A stretch of 64,000 nt of DNA from Petrolisthes cinctipes (taxonomy: Eukaryota; Arthropoda; Malacostraca; Decapoda; Porcellanidae), in assembly GCA_033782935.1 (NCBI GenBank), contig JAWQEG010000135.1, positions 1,552,501 to 1,616,500 on the forward strand, in the 5' to 3' direction. Position numbers and translations under genes: made by a program. How positions within the stretch are numbered: position 1 is the stretch's first letter; each line of letters begins with the position of its first letter. Positions 49,174 through 63,127 of this stretch are shown here, in pieces. A model generated the notes under the pieces. The model made no database searches. It was not told the origin of the DNA and saw nothing but the letters and a program-made list of their open reading frames with translations.

Positions 49174-51317
49174 GTACAGATCGCTTCTGGGACCCCAAAA
49201 TATCGAATTTTCGGGTGTTTAGGGCCAGAATTTGAGATATAAACGGATACAGAAGATGCATGCACATATCGACTTTTGTGCACCTAAAAGATCGATTTTC
49301 AGTATGTTTTTGGCCTGTATTTTGAAAATACTCTAACACGGAGTAGGCATGTACAGATACCTTCTGGGACCTCTAAATATCGAATTTTCGGGTGTTTTGG
49401 GACTGAATTTGAGATATCGATTTTTTGGCACCTAAAATGTCGATTTTTAGCATGTTTTTAGCCTATATTTTGAAAATATTCTAGCACTGTGTAGGCATGT
49501 ACAGATTGCTTCTGGGACCCCAAAATATTGAATTTTCGGGTGTTTTGAGCCTGAATTCGAGATATAAACGGGTACTGAAGATGCATGCACATATTGACTT
49601 TTGGCATCTAAAATATCGATTTTCAGCATGTTTTGGGCCTGTATTTTGAAAATACTCTAACACTGAGTAGGCATGTACAGATTGCTTCTGGGACCCCAAA
49701 ATATTGAATTTTCGGTGTTTTGAGCCTGAATTTGAGATATAAACGGGTACTGAAGATGCATGCACATATCGACTTTTGTGCACCTAAAAGATCGATTTTC
49801 AGTATGTTTTGAGCATGTATTTTGAAAATACTCTAACACGGAGTAGGCATGTACAGATCGCTTCTGGGACCCCTAAATATCGAATTTTCGGGTGTTTTGG
49901 GACTGAATTTGAGATATCGACTTTTTGGCACCAAAAAGATCGATTTTTAGCATGTTTTTAGCCTATATTTTGAAAATATTCTAGCACTGTACAGATTGCT
50001 TCTGGGACCCCAAAATATTGAATTTTCGGGTGTTTTGAGCCTGAATTTGAGATATAAACGGGTACAGAAGATACATGCACATATTGACTTTAGGCACCAA
50101 AAATATCGATTTTCAGCATGTTTTGGGCCTGAATTTTGAAAATACTCTAACACGGAGTAGGCATGTACAGATCGCTTCTGGGACCCCAAAATATCGAATT
50201 TTCGGGTGTTTAGGGCCAGAATTTGAGATATAAACGGATACAGAAGATGCATGCACATATCGACTTTTGTGCACCTAAAAGATCGATTTTCAGTATGTTT
50301 TTGGCCTGTATTTTGAAAATACTCTAACACGGAGTAGGCATGTACAGATACCTTCTGGGACCTCTAAATATCGAATTTTCGGGTGTTTTGGGACTGAATT
50401 TGAGATATCGATTTTTTGGCACCTAAAATGTCGATTTTTAGCATGTTTTTAGCCTATATTTTGAAAATATTCTAGAACTGTGTAGGCATGTACAGATTGC
50501 TTCTGGGACCCCAAAATATTGAATTTTCGGGTGTTTTGAGCCTGAATTTGAGATATAAACGGGTACTGAAGATGCATGCACATATCGACTTTTGGGCACC
50601 TAAAAGATCGATTTTCAGTATGTTTTGAGCATGTATTTTGAAAATACTCTAACACGGAGTAGGCATGTACAGATCGCTTCTGGGACCCCTAAATATCGAA
50701 TTTTCGGGTGTTTTGGGACTGAATTTGAGATATCGACTTTTTGGCACCTAAAAGATCGATTTTTAGCATGTTTTTAGCCTATATTTTGAAAATATTCTAG
50801 CACTGAGTAGGCATGTACAGATTGCTTCTGGGACCCCAAAATATTGAATTTTCGGGTGTTTTGAGCCTGAATTTGAGATATAAACGGGTACAGAAGATAC
50901 ATGCACATATTGACTTTGGGCACCAAAAATATCGATTTTCAGCATGTTTTGGGCCTGTATTTTGAAAATACTCTAACACTGAGTAGGCATGTACAGATTG
51001 CTTCTGGGACCCCAAAATATTGAATTTTCGGGTGTTTTGAGCCTGAATTTGAGATATAAACGGGTACTGAAGATGCATGCACATATCGACTTTTGTGCAC
51101 CTAAAAGATCGATTTTCAGTATGTTTTGAGCATGTATTTTGAAAATACTCTAACACGGAGTAGGCATGTACAGATCGCTTCTGGGACCCCTAAATATCGA
51201 ATTTTCGGGTGTTTTGGGACTGAATTTGAGATATCGACTTTTTGGCACCTAAAAGATCGATTTTTAGCATGTTTTTTTAGCCTATATTTTGAAAATATTC
51301 TAGCACTGAGTAGGCAT
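49174..51317. repeat. HOR block: second copy of a 991-bp unit, then a B1-C1 run
   Basis: B2 49174, C2 49351, A1 49499, B1 49675, C1 49851 (10-bp deletion), A2 49989, B2 50165, C2 50342, B1 50490, C1 50667, A2/A1 chimera 50815, B1 50991, C1 51168 (150 bp, TTTTTTTAG). The unit 49,499-50,489 repeats 48,508-49,498 at +991. From 49,499 to about 51.0 kb the starts recur at +8,299. Confidence 0.9.
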
Positions 51318-52319
51318 GTACAGATTGCTTCTGGGACCCCAAAATATTGAATTTTCGGGTGTTTTGAGCCTGAATTTGAGATATAAACGGGTACAGAAGA
51401 TACATGCACATATTGACTTTGGGCACCAAAAATATCGATTTTCAGCATGTTTTGGGCCTGAATTTTGAAAATACTCTAACACGGAGTTGGCATGTACAGA
51501 TCGCTTCTGGGACCCCAAAATATCGAATTTTCGGGTGTTTAGGGCCAGAATTTGAGATATAAATGGGTACAGAAGATGCATGCACATATCGACTTTTGGG
51601 CACCTAAAAGATCGATTTTCAGTATGTTTTTGGCCTGTATTTTGAAAATACTCTATCACGGAGTAGGCATGTACAGATACCTTCTGGGACCTCTAAATAT
51701 CGAATTTTCGGGTGTTTTGGGACTGAATTTGAGATATCGATTTTTTGGCAACTAAAATGTCGATTTTTAGCATGTTTTTAGCCTATATTTTGAAAATATT
51801 CTAGCACTGTGTAGGCATGTACAGATTGCTTCTGGGACCCCAAAATATTGAATTTTCGGGTGTTTTGAGCCAGAATTTGAGATATAAACGGGTACAGAAG
51901 ATACATGCACATATTGACTTTGGGCATCTAAAATATCGATTTTCAGCATGTTTTGGGCCTGTATTTTGAAAATACTCTAACACTGAGTAGGCATGTACAG
52001 ATTGCTTCTGGGACCCAAAAATATTGAATTTTCGGGTGTTTTGAGCCTGAATTTGAGATATAAACGGGTACTGAAGATGCATACACATATCGACTTTTGG
52101 GCACCTAAAGGATCGATTTTCAGTATGTTTTGAGCATGTATTTTGAAAATACTCTAACACGGAGTAGGCATGTACAGATCGCTTCTGGGACCCCTAAATA
52201 TCGAATTTTCGGGTGTTTTGGGACTGAATTTGAGATATCGACTTTTTGGCACCTAAAAGATCGATTTTTAGTATGTTTATAGCCTATATTTTGAAAATAT
52301 TCTAGCACTGAGTAGGCAT
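51318..52319. repeat. Canonical 1,002-bp hexamer copy
   Basis: A2 51318, B2 51494, C2 51671, A1 51819, B1 51995, C1 52172: six monomers in canonical order, total 1,002 bp, about 37 kb from the reference copy. The period is therefore stable across the domain. Confidence 0.92.
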
Positions 52320-54311
52320 GTACAGATTGCTTCTGGGACCCCAAAATATTGAATTTTCGGGTGTTTTGAGCCTGAATTTGATATATAAACGGGTACAGAA
52401 GATACATGCACATATTGACTTTGGGCACCAAAAATATCGATTTTCAGCATGTTTTGGGCCTGAATTTTGAAAATACTCTAACACGGAGTAGGCATGTACA
52501 GATCGCTTCTCGGACCCCAAAATATCGAATTTTAGGGTGTTTAGGGCCAGAATTTGAGATATAAACGGGTACAAAAGATACATGCACATATCGACTTTTG
52601 GGCACCTAAAAGATCGATTTTCAGTATGTTTTTGGCCTGTATTTTGAAAATACTCTAACACGGAGTAGGCATGTACAGATACCTTCTGGGACCTCTAAAT
52701 ATCGAATTTTCGGGTGTTTTGGGACTGAATTTGAGATATCGATTTTTTTACTCCTAAAATGTCGATTTTTAGCATGTTTTTAGCCTATATTTTGAAAATA
52801 TTCTAGCACTGTGTAGGCATGTACAGATTGCTTCTGGGACCCCAAAATATTGAATTTTCGGGTGTTTTGAGCCTGAATTTGAGATATAAACGGGTACAGA
52901 AAATACATGCACATATTGACTTTTGGCATCTAAAATATCGATTTTCAGCATGTTTTGGGCCTGTATTTTGAAAATACTCTAACACTGAGTAGGCATGTAC
53001 AGATTGCTTCTGGGACCCCAAAATATTGAATTTTCGGGTGTTTTGAGCCTGAATTTGAGATATAAACGGGTACTGAAGATGCATGCACATATCGACTTTT
53101 GTGCACCTAAAAGATCGATTTTCAGTATGTTTTGAGCATGTATTTTGAAAATACTCTAACACGGAGTAGGCATGTACAGATCGCTTCTGGGACCCCTAAA
53201 TATCGAATTTTCGGGTGTTTTGGGACTGAATTTGAGATATCGACTTTTGGCACCTAAAAGATCGATTTTTAGCATGTTTTTAGCCTATATTTTGAAAATA
53301 TTCTAGCACTGAGTAGGCATGTACAGATTGCTTCTGGGACCCCAAAATATTGAATTTTCGGGTGTTTTGAGGCTGAATTTGAGATATAAACGGGTACAGA
53401 AGATACATGCACATATTGACTTTGGGCATCTAATATATCGATTTTCAGCATGTTTTGGGCCTTTATTTTGAAAATACTCTAACACGGAGTAGGCATGTAC
53501 AGATTGCTTCTGGGACCCCAAAATATTGAATTTTCGGGTGTTTTGAGCCTATATTTGAGATATAAACGGGTACTGAAGATGCATGCACATATCGACTTTT
53601 GTGCACCTAAAAGATCGATTTTCAGTATGTTTTGAGCATGTATTTTTAAAATACTCTAACACGAAGTAGGCATGTACAGATCGCTTCTGAGACCCCTAAA
53701 TATCGAATTTGCGGGTGTTTTGGGACTGAATTTGAGATATCGACTTTTTGGCACCTAAAAGATCGATTTTTAGCATGTTTTTAGCCTATATTTTGAAAAT
53801 ATTCTAGCACTGAGTAGGCATGTACAGATTGCTTCTGGGACCCCAAAATATTGAATATTCGGGTGTTTTGAGCCTGAATTTGAGATATAAACGGGTACAG
53901 AAGATACATGCACATATTGACTTTGGGCACTAAAAATATCGATTTTCAGCATGTTTTGGGCCTGAATTTTGAAAATACTCTAACACGGAGTAGGCATGTA
54001 CAGATCGCTTCTGGGACCCGAAAATATTGAATTTTCGGGTGTTTAGGGCCAGAATTTGAGATATAAACGGGTAAAGAAGATGCATGCACATATCGACTTT
54101 TGGGCACCTAAAAGATCGATTTTCAGTATGTTTTTGGCCTGTATTTTGAAAATACTCTAACACGGAGTAAGCATGTACAGATACCTTCTGGGACCCCTAA
54201 ATATCGAATTTTCGGGTGTTTTGGGACTGAATTTGAGATATCGACTTTTTGGCACCTAAAAGATCGATTTTTAGCATGTTTTTAGCCTATATTTTGAAAA
54301 TATTCTAGCAC
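52320..54311. repeat. HOR block: relative of 40,587-41,941 with one extra trimer
   Basis: A2 52320, B2 52496, C2 52673, A1 52821, B1 52997, C1 53174 (147 bp), A1 53321, B1 53497, C1 53674, A2 53822, B2 53998, C2/C1 chimera 54175 (TTTACAG end). Compared with 40,587 onward, 500 bp are inserted: an additional A1-B1-C1 trimer. Confidence 0.89.
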
Positions 54312-56796
54312 TTTACAGATTGCTTCTGGGACCCAAAAATATTGAATTTTCGGGTGTTTTGAGCCTGAATTTGAGATATAAACGGGTACAGAAGATACAT
54401 GCACATATTGACTTTGGGCACCAAAAATATCGATTTTCAGCATGTTTTGGGCCTGAATTTTGAAAATACTCTAACACGGAGTAGGCATGTACAGATCGCT
54501 TCTGGGACCCCAAAATATCGAATTTTCGGGTGTTTAGGACCAGAATTTGAGATATAAACGGGTACAGAAGATGCATGCACATATCGACTTTTGGGCACCT
54601 AAAAGATCAATTTTCAGTATGTTTTTGGCCTGTATTTTGAAAATACTCTAACACGGAGTAGGCATGTACAGATACCTTCTGGGACCTCTAAATATCGAAT
54701 TTTCGGGTGTTTTGGGACTGAATTTGAGATATCGTTTTTTTTGCACCTAAATGTCGATTTTTAGCATGTTTTTAGCCTATATTTTGAAAATATTCTAGCA
54801 CTGTGTAGGCATGTACAGATTGCTTCTGGGACCCCAAAATATTGAATTTTCGGGTGTTTTGAGCCTGAATTTGAGATATAAAAGGGTACAGAAGATACAT
54901 GCACATATTGACTTTTGGCATCTAAAATATCGATTTTCAGCATGTTTTGGGCCTGTATTTTGAAAATACTCTAACACTGAGTAGGCATGTACAGATTGCT
55001 TCTGGGACCCCAAAATATTGAATTTTCGGTGTTTTGAGCCTGAATTTGAGATATAAACGGGTACTGAAGATGCATGCACATATCGACTTTTGTGCACCTA
55101 AAAGATCGATTTTCAGTATGTTTTGAGCATGTATTTTGAAAATACTCTAACACGGAGTAGGCATGTACAGATCGCTTCTGGGACCCCTAAATATCGAATT
55201 TTCAGGTGTTTTGGGACTGAATTTGAGATATCGACTTTTTGGCACCAAAAAGATCGATTTTTAGCATGTTTTTAGCCTATATTTTGAAAATATTCTAGCA
55301 CTGTACAGATTGCTTCTGGGACACCAAAATATTGAATTTTCGGGTGTTTTGAGCCTGAATTTGAGATATAAACGGGTACAGAAGATGCATGCACATATCG
55401 ACTTTTGGGCACCTAAAAGATCGATTTTAAGTATGTTTTTAGCATGTATTTTGAAAATACTCTAACACGGAGTAGGCATGTACAGATCGCTTCTGGGACC
55501 CCTAAATATCGAATTTTCGGGTGTTTTGGGACTGAATTTGAGATATCGACTTTTTGGCACCTAAAAGATCGATTTTTAGCATGTTTTTAGCCTATATTTT
55601 GAAAATATTCTAGCACTGAGTAGGCATGTACAGATTGCTTCTGGGATCCCAAAATATTGAATTTTCGGGTGTTTTGAGCCTGAATTTGAGATATAAACGG
55701 GTACAGAAGATACATGCACATATTGACTTTGGGCACCAAAAATATCGATTTTCAGCATGTTTTGGGCATAAATTTTGAAAATACTCTAACAGTGAGTAGG
55801 CATGTACAGATCGCTTCTGGGACCCCAAAATATCGAATTTTCGGGTGTTTTGAGCCTGAATTTGAGATATAAACGGGTACTGAAGATGCATGCACTTATC
55901 GACTTTTGTGCACCTAAAAGATCGATTTTCAGTATGTTTTGAGCATGTATTTTGAAAATACTCTAACACGGAGTAGGCATGTACAGATCGCTTCTGGGAC
56001 CCGAAAATATCGAATTTTCGGGTGTTTAGGGCCAGAATTTGAGATATAAACGGGTAAAGAAGATGCATGCACATATCGACTTTTGGGCACCTAAAAGATC
56101 GATTTTCAGTATGTTTTTGGCCTGTATTTTGAAAATACTCTAACACGGAGTAAGCATGTACAGATACCTTCTGGGACCCCTAAATATCGAATTTTCGGGT
56201 GTTTTGGGACTGAATTTGAGATATCGATTTTTTGGCACCTAAAATGTCGATTTTTAGCATGTTTTTAGCCTATATTTTGAAAATATTCTAGCACTGTGTA
56301 GGCATGTACAGATTGCTTCTGGGACCCCAAAATATTGAATTTTCGGGTGTTTTGAGCCTGAATTTGAGATATAAACGGGTACAGAAGATACATGCACATA
56401 TTGACTTTTGGCATCTAAAATATCGATTTTCAGCATGTTTTGGGCCTGTATTTTGAAAATACTCTAACACTGAGTAGGCATGTACAGATTGCTTCTGGGA
56501 CCCCAAAATATTGAATTTTCGGGTGTTTTGAGCCTGAATTTGAGATATAAACGGGTACTGAAGATGCATGCACATATCGACTTTTGTGCACCTAAAAGAT
56601 CGATTTTCAGTATGTTTTGAGCATGTATTTTGAAAATACTCTAACACGGAATATGCATGTACAGATCGCTTCTGGGACCCCTAAATATCGAATTTTCGGG
56701 TGTTTTGGGACTGAATTTGAGATATCGACTTTTTGGCACCTAAAAGATCGATTTTTAGCATGTTTTTAGCCTATATTTTGAAAATATTCTAGCACT
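54312..56796. repeat. 2,485-bp segment, copy 1
   Basis: A2 54312, B2 54488, C2 54665, A1 54813, B1 54989 (1-bp deletion), C1 55165 (10-bp deletion), B-type 55303, C1 55480, A2 55628, B1 55804, B2 55981, C2 56158, A1 56306, B1 56482, C1 56659 (TTTACAG end). The first three monomers recur at +2,485 with TTTAGGACCAG and AAGATCAATTTTCAG. Confidence 0.88.
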
Positions 56797-59113
56797 TTAC
56801 AGATTGCTTCTGGGACCCAAAAATATTGAATTTTCGGGTGTTTTGAGCCTGAATTTGAGATATAAACGGGTACAGAAGATACATGCACATATTGACTTTG
56901 GGCACCAAAAATATCGATTTTCAGCATGTTTTGGGCCTGAATTTTGAAAATACTCTAACACGGAGTAGGCATGTACAGATCGCTTCTGGGACCCCAAAAT
57001 ATCGAATTTTCGGGTGTTTAGGACCAGAATTTGAGATATAAACGGGTACAGAAGATGCATGCACATATCGACTTTTGGGCACCTAAAAGATCAATTTTCA
57101 GTATGTTTTTGGCCTGTATTTTGAAAATACTCTAACACGGAGTAGGCATGTACAGATACCTTCTGGGACCTCTAAATATCGAATTTTCGGGTGTTTTGGG
57201 ACTGAATTTGAGATATCGATTTTTTGGCACCTAAATGTCGATTTTTAGCATGTTTTTAGCCTATATTTTGAAAATATTCTAGCACTGTGTAGGCATGTAC
57301 AGATTGCTTCTGGGACCCCAAAATATTGAATTTTCGGGTGTTTTGAGCCTGAATTTGAGATATAAACGGGTACAGAAGATACATGCACATATTGACTTTG
57401 GGCACCAAAAATATCGATTTTCAGCATGTTTTGGGCCTGAATTTTGAAAATACTCTAACACGGAGTAGGCATGTACAGATCGCTTCTGGGACCCCAAAAT
57501 ATCGAATTTTCGGGTGTTTAGGGCCAGAATTTGAGATATAAACGGGTACAGAAGATGCATGCACATACCGACTTTTGGCCACCTAAAAGATCGATTTTCA
57601 GTATGTTTTTGGCCTGTATTTTGAAAATACTCTAACACGGAGTAAGCATGTACAGATACCTTCTGGGACCTCTAAATATCGAATTTTCGGGTGTTTTGGG
57701 ACTGAATTTGAGATATCGATTTTTTGGCACCTAAAATGTCGATTTTTAGCATGTTTTTAGCCTATATTTTGAAAATATTCTAGCACTGTGTAGGCATGTA
57801 CAGATTGCTTCTGGGACCCCAAAATATTGAATTTTCGGGTGTTTTGAGCCTGAATTTGAGATATAAACGGGTACAGAAGATACATGCACATATTGACTTT
57901 TGGCATCTAAAATATCGATTTTCAGCATGTTTTGGGCCTGTATTTTGAAAATACTCTAACACTGAGTAGGCATGTACAGATTGCTTCTGGGACCCCAAAA
58001 TATTGAATTTTCGGTGTTTTGAGCCTGAATTTGAGATATAAACGGGTACTGAAGATGCATGCACATATCGACTTTTGTGCACCTAAAAGATCGATTTTCA
58101 GTATGTTTTGAGCATGTATTTTGAAAATACTCTAACACGGAGTAGGCATGTACAGATCGCTTCTAGGACCCCTAAATATCGAATTTTCGGGTGTTTTGGG
58201 ACTGAATTTGAGATATCGACTTTTTGGCACCAAAAAGATCGATTTTTAGCATGTTTTTAGCCTATATTTTGAAAATATTCTAGCACTGTACAGATTGCTT
58301 CTGGGACACCAAAATATTGAATTTTCGGGTGTTTTGAGCCTGAATTTGAGATATAAACGGGTACAGAAGATACATGCACATATTGACTTTAGGCACCAAA
58401 AATATCGATTTTCAGCATGTTTTGGGCCTGAATTTTGAAAATACTCTAACACGGAGTAGGCATGTACAGATCGCTTCTGGGACCCCAAAATATCGAATTT
58501 TCGGGTGTTTAGGGCCAGAATTTGAGATATAAACGGATACAGAAGATGCATGCACATATCGACTTTTGTGCACCTAAAAGATCGATTTTCAGTATGTTTT
58601 TGGCCTGTATTTTGAAAATACTCTAACACGGAGTAGGCATGTACAGATACCTTCTGGGACCTCTAAATATCGAATTTTCGGGTATTTTGGGACTGAATTT
58701 GAGATATCGATTTTTTGGCACCTAAAATGTCGATTTTTAGCATGTTTTTAGCCTATATTTTGAAAATATTCTAGCACTGTGTAGGCATGTACAGATTGCT
58801 TCTGGGACCCAAAAATATTGAATTTTCGGGTGTTTTGAGCCTGAATTTGAGATATAAACGGGTACTGAAGATGCATGCACATATCGACTTTTGGGCACCT
58901 AAAAGATCGATTTTCAGTATGTTTTGAGCATGTATTTTGAAAATACTCTAACACGGAGTAGGCATGTACAGATCGCTTCTGGGACCCCTAAATATCGAAT
59001 TTTCGGGTGTTTTGGGACTGAATTTGAGATATCGACTTTTTGGCACCTAAAAGATCGATTTTTAGCATGTTTTTAGCCTATATTTTGAAAATATTCTAGC
59101 ACTGAGTAGGCAT
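56797..59113. repeat. HOR block composed of copies of earlier segments
   Basis: A2 56797, B2 56973, C2 57150, A2 57297, B2 57473, C2 57650, A1 57798, B1 57974, C1 58150 (10-bp deletion), A2 58288, B2 58464, C2 58641, B1 58789, C1 58966. It joins three relationships: 54,312 (+2,485), 46,869 (+10,281) and 49,499 (+8,299). Confidence 0.89.
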
Positions 59114-61283
59114 GTACAGATTGCTTCTGGGACCCCAAAATATTGAATTTTCGGGTGTTTTGAGCCTGAATTTGAGATATAAACGGGTACAGAAGATACA
59201 TGCACATATTGACTTTGGGCACCAAAAATATCGATTTTCAGCATGTTTTGGGCATATATTTTGAAAATACTCTAACAGTGAGTAGGCATGTACAGATCGC
59301 TTCTGGGACCCCAAAATATCGAATTTTCGGGTGTTTTGAGCCTGAATTTGAGATATAAACGGGTACTGAAGATGCATGCACATATCGACTTTTGTGCACC
59401 TAAAAGATCGATTTTCAGTATGTTTTGAGCATGTATTTTGAAAATACTCTAACACGGAGTAGGCATGTACAGATCGCTTCTGGGACCCCTACATATCGAA
59501 TTTTCGGGTGTTTTGGGACTGAATTTGAGATATCGACTTTTTGGCACCTAAAAGATCGATTTTTAGCATGTTTTTAGCCTATATTTTGAAAATATTCTAG
59601 CACTGGGTAGGCATGTACAGATTGCTTCTGGGACCCCAAAATATTGAATTTTCGGGTGTTTTGAGGCTGAATTTGAGATATAAACGGGTACAGAAGATAC
59701 ATGCACATATTGACTTTGGGCACCAAAAATATCGATTTTCAGCATGTTTTGGGCCTGTATTTTGAAAATACTCTAACACTGAGTAGGCATGTACAGATTG
59801 CTTCTGGGACCCCAAAATATTGAATTTTCGGGTGTTTTGAGCCTGAATTTGAGATATAAACGGGTACTGAAGATGCATGCACATATCGACTTTTGTGCAC
59901 CTAAAAGATCGATTTTCAGTATGTTTTGAGCATGTATTTTGAAAATACTCTAACACGGAGTAGGCATGTACAGATCGCTTCTGGGACCCCTAAATATCGA
60001 ATTTTCGGGTGTTTTGGGACTGAATTTGAGATATCGACTTTTTGGCACCTAAAAGATCGATTTTTAGCATGTTTTGGGCCTGTATTTTGAAAATACTCTA
60101 ACACTGAGTAGGCATGTACAGATTGCTTCGGGGACCCCAAAATATTGAATTTTCGGGTGTTTTGAGCCTGAATTTGAGATATAAACGGGTACTGAAGATG
60201 CATGCACATATCGACTTTTGGGCACCTAAAAGATCGATTTTCAGTATGTTTTGAGCATGTATTTTGAAAATACTCTAACACGGAGTAGGCATGTACAGAT
60301 CGCTTCTGGGACCCCTAAATATCGAATTTTCGGGTGTTTTGGGACTGAATTTGAGATATCGACTTTTAGGCACCTAAAAGTCGATTTTTAGCATGTTTTT
60401 AGCCTATATTTTGAAAATATTCTAGCACTGTACAGATTGCTTCTGGGACCCCAAAATATTGAATTTTTGGGTGTTTTGAGCCTGAATTTGAGATATAAAC
60501 GGGTACAGAAGATACATGCACATATTGACTTTGGGCACCAAAAATATCGATTTTCAGCATGTTTTGGGCCTGAATTTTGAAAATACTCTAACAGTGAGTA
60601 GGCATGTACAGATCGCTTCTGGGACCCCAAAATATCGAATTTTCGGGTGTTTTGAGCCTGAATTTGAGATATAAACGGGTACTGAAGATGCATGCACTTA
60701 TCGACTTTTGTGCACCTAAAAGATCGATTTTCAGTATGTTTTGAGCATGTATTTTGAAAATACTCTAACACGGAGTAGGCATGTACAGATCGCTTCTGGG
60801 ACCCCTACATATCGAATTTTCGGGTGTTTTGGGACTGAATTTGAGATATCGACTTTTTGGCACCTAAAAGATCGATTTTTAGCATGTTTTTAGCCTATAT
60901 TTTGAAAATATTCTAGCACTGGGTAGGCATGTACAGATTGCTTCTGGGACCCCAAAATATTGAATTTTCGGGTGTTTTGAGGCTGAATTTGAGATATAAA
61001 CGGGTACAGAAGATACATGCACATATTGACTTTGGGCACCAAAAATATCGATTTTCAGCATGTTTTGGGCCTGTATTTTGAAAATACTCTAACACTGAGT
61101 AGGCATGTACAGATCGCTTCTGGGACCCCAAAATATTGAATTTTCGGGTGTTTTGAGCCTGAATTTGAGATATAAACGGGTACTGAAGAAGCATGCACAT
61201 ATCGACTTTTGTGCACCTAAAAGTTCGATTTTCTGTATGTTTTGAGCATGTATTTTGAAAATACTCTAAAACGGAGTAGGCAT
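59114..61283. repeat. HOR block with a 1,316-bp-offset duplication
   Basis: A2 59114, B1 59290, C1 59467, A2/A1 chimera 59615, B1 59791, C1/A1 chimera 59968 (148 bp), B1 60116, C1 60293 (137 bp), A2 60430, B1 60606, C1 60783, A2/A1 chimera 60931, B1 61107. Five monomers from 59,114 recur at 60,430. They share CCCCTACATATCG, CACTGGGTAGGC and TTTTGAGGCTG, and the same five-monomer series lies at 45,701. Confidence 0.89.
59968..60115. repeat. Chimeric monomer C1/A1, short form
   Basis: It is C1 through TTTTTAGCATG, then the A1 tail (TTTTGGGCCTG, GTATTTTGAAAATAC, CACTGAG). This gives a short monomer with a long-type palindrome. It is followed by B1, as an A1 would be. Confidence 0.82.
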
Positions 61284-61459
61284 GTACAGATACCTTCTGG
61301 GACCTCTAAATATCGAATTTTCGGGTGTTTTAAGCCTGAATTTGAGATATAAACGGGTACAGAAGATACATGCATATATTGACTTTGGGCACCAAAAATA
61401 TTGATTTTCAGCATGTTTTGGGCCTTAATTTTGAAAATACTATAACACGGAGTAGGCAT
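61284..61459. repeat. Chimeric monomer C2/A2
   Basis: It starts as C2 (ATACCTTCTGGGACCTCT) and becomes A2 after GGGTGTTTT (AAGCCTG, GGGCACC, CACGGAG). The parallel monomer at 63,128 is A2 from its first base, which places the crossover in this copy. Confidence 0.84.
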
Positions 61460-63127
61460 GTACAGATCGCTTCTGGGACCCCAAAATATCGAATTTTCGG
61501 GTGTTTAGGGCCAGAATTTGAGATATAAACGGGTACAGAAGATGCATGCACATATCGACTTTTGGGCACCTAAAAGATCGATTTTCAGTATGTTTTTGGC
61601 TTGTATTTTGAAAATACTCTAACACGGAGTAGGCATGTACAGATACCTTCTGGGACCTCTAAATATCGAATTTTCGGGTGTTTTGGGACTGAATTTGAGA
61701 TATCGATTTTTTGGAACCTAAAATGTCGATTTTTAGCATGTTTTTAGCCTATATTTTGAAAATATTCTAGCACTGTGTAGACATGTACAGATTGCTTTTG
61801 GGACCCCAAAATATTTAATTTTCGGGTGTTTTGAGCCTGAATTTGAGATATAAACGGGTACAGAAGATACATGCACATATTGACTTTGGGCATCTAAAAT
61901 ATCGATATTCAGCATGTTTTGGGCCTGTATTTTGAAAATACTCTAACACTGAGTAGGCATGTACAGATTGCTTCTGGGACCCCAAAATATTGAATTTTCG
62001 GGTGTTTTGAGCCTGAATTTGAGATATAAACGGGTACAGAAGATACATGCACATATTGACTTTGGGCACGAAAAATATCGATTTTCAGCATGTTTTGGGC
62101 CTGAATTTTGAAAATACTCTAACACGGAGTAGGCATGTACAGATCGCTTCTGGGACTCCAAAATATTGAATTTTCGGGTGTTTTGAGCCTGAATTTGAGA
62201 TATAAACGGGTACAGAAGATGCATGCACATATCGACTTTTGGGCACCTAAAAGATTGATTTTCAGTATGTTTTGAGCATGTATTTTGAAAATACTCTAAC
62301 ACGGAGTAGGCATGTACAGATCGCTTCTGGGACCCCTAAATATCGAATTTTCGGGTGTTTTGGGACTGAATTTGAGATATCGACTTTTTGGCACCTAAAA
62401 GTCGATTTTTAGCATGTTTTTAGCCTATATTTTGAAAATATTCTAGCAGTGTACAGATTGCTTCTGAGACCCCAAAATATTGAATTTTCGGGTGTTTTGA
62501 GCCTGAATTTGAGATATAAACGGGTACAGAAGATACATGCACATATTGACTTTGGGCACCAAAAATATCGATTTTCAGCATGTTTTGGGCCTGAATTTTG
62601 AAAATACTCTAACAGTGAGTAGGCATGTACAGATCGCTTCTGGGAACCCAAAATATTGAATTTTCGGGTGTTTTGAGCCTGAATTTGAGATATAAACGGG
62701 TACTGAAGATGCATGCACATATCGACTTTTGTGCACCTAAAAGATCGATTTTCAGTATGTTTTGAGCATGTATTTTGAAAATACTCTAAAACGGAGTAGG
62801 CATGTACAGATACCTTCTGGGACCTCTAAATATCGAATTTTCGGGTGTTTTGGGACTGAATTTGATATACAGATTTTTTGGCACCTAAAATGTCGATTTT
62901 TAGCATGTTTTTAGCCTATATTTTGAAAATATTCTAGCACTGTGTAGGCATGTACAGATTGCTTCTGGGACCCCAAAATATTGAATTTTCGGTTGTTTTG
63001 AGCCTGAATTTGAGATATAAACGGGTACAGAAGATACATGCACATATTGACTTTGGGCATCTAAAATATCGATTTTCAGCATGTTTTGGGCCTGTATTTT
63101 AAAAATACTCTAACACTGAGTAGACAT
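61284..63127. repeat. 1,844-bp segmental repeat, copy 1
   Basis: C2/A2 chimera 61284, B2 61460, C2 61637, A1 61785, A2 61961 (B1 and C1 skipped), B-type 62137, C1 62314 (137 bp, CAGTGTACAG end), A2 62451, B1 62627, C2 62804, A1 62952. The first six starts recur at +1,844. Shared variants are CACGAAAAATATCG, ATCGATATTCAGC, TTTTTTGGAACC and GTGTAGACATG. Confidence 0.89.
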
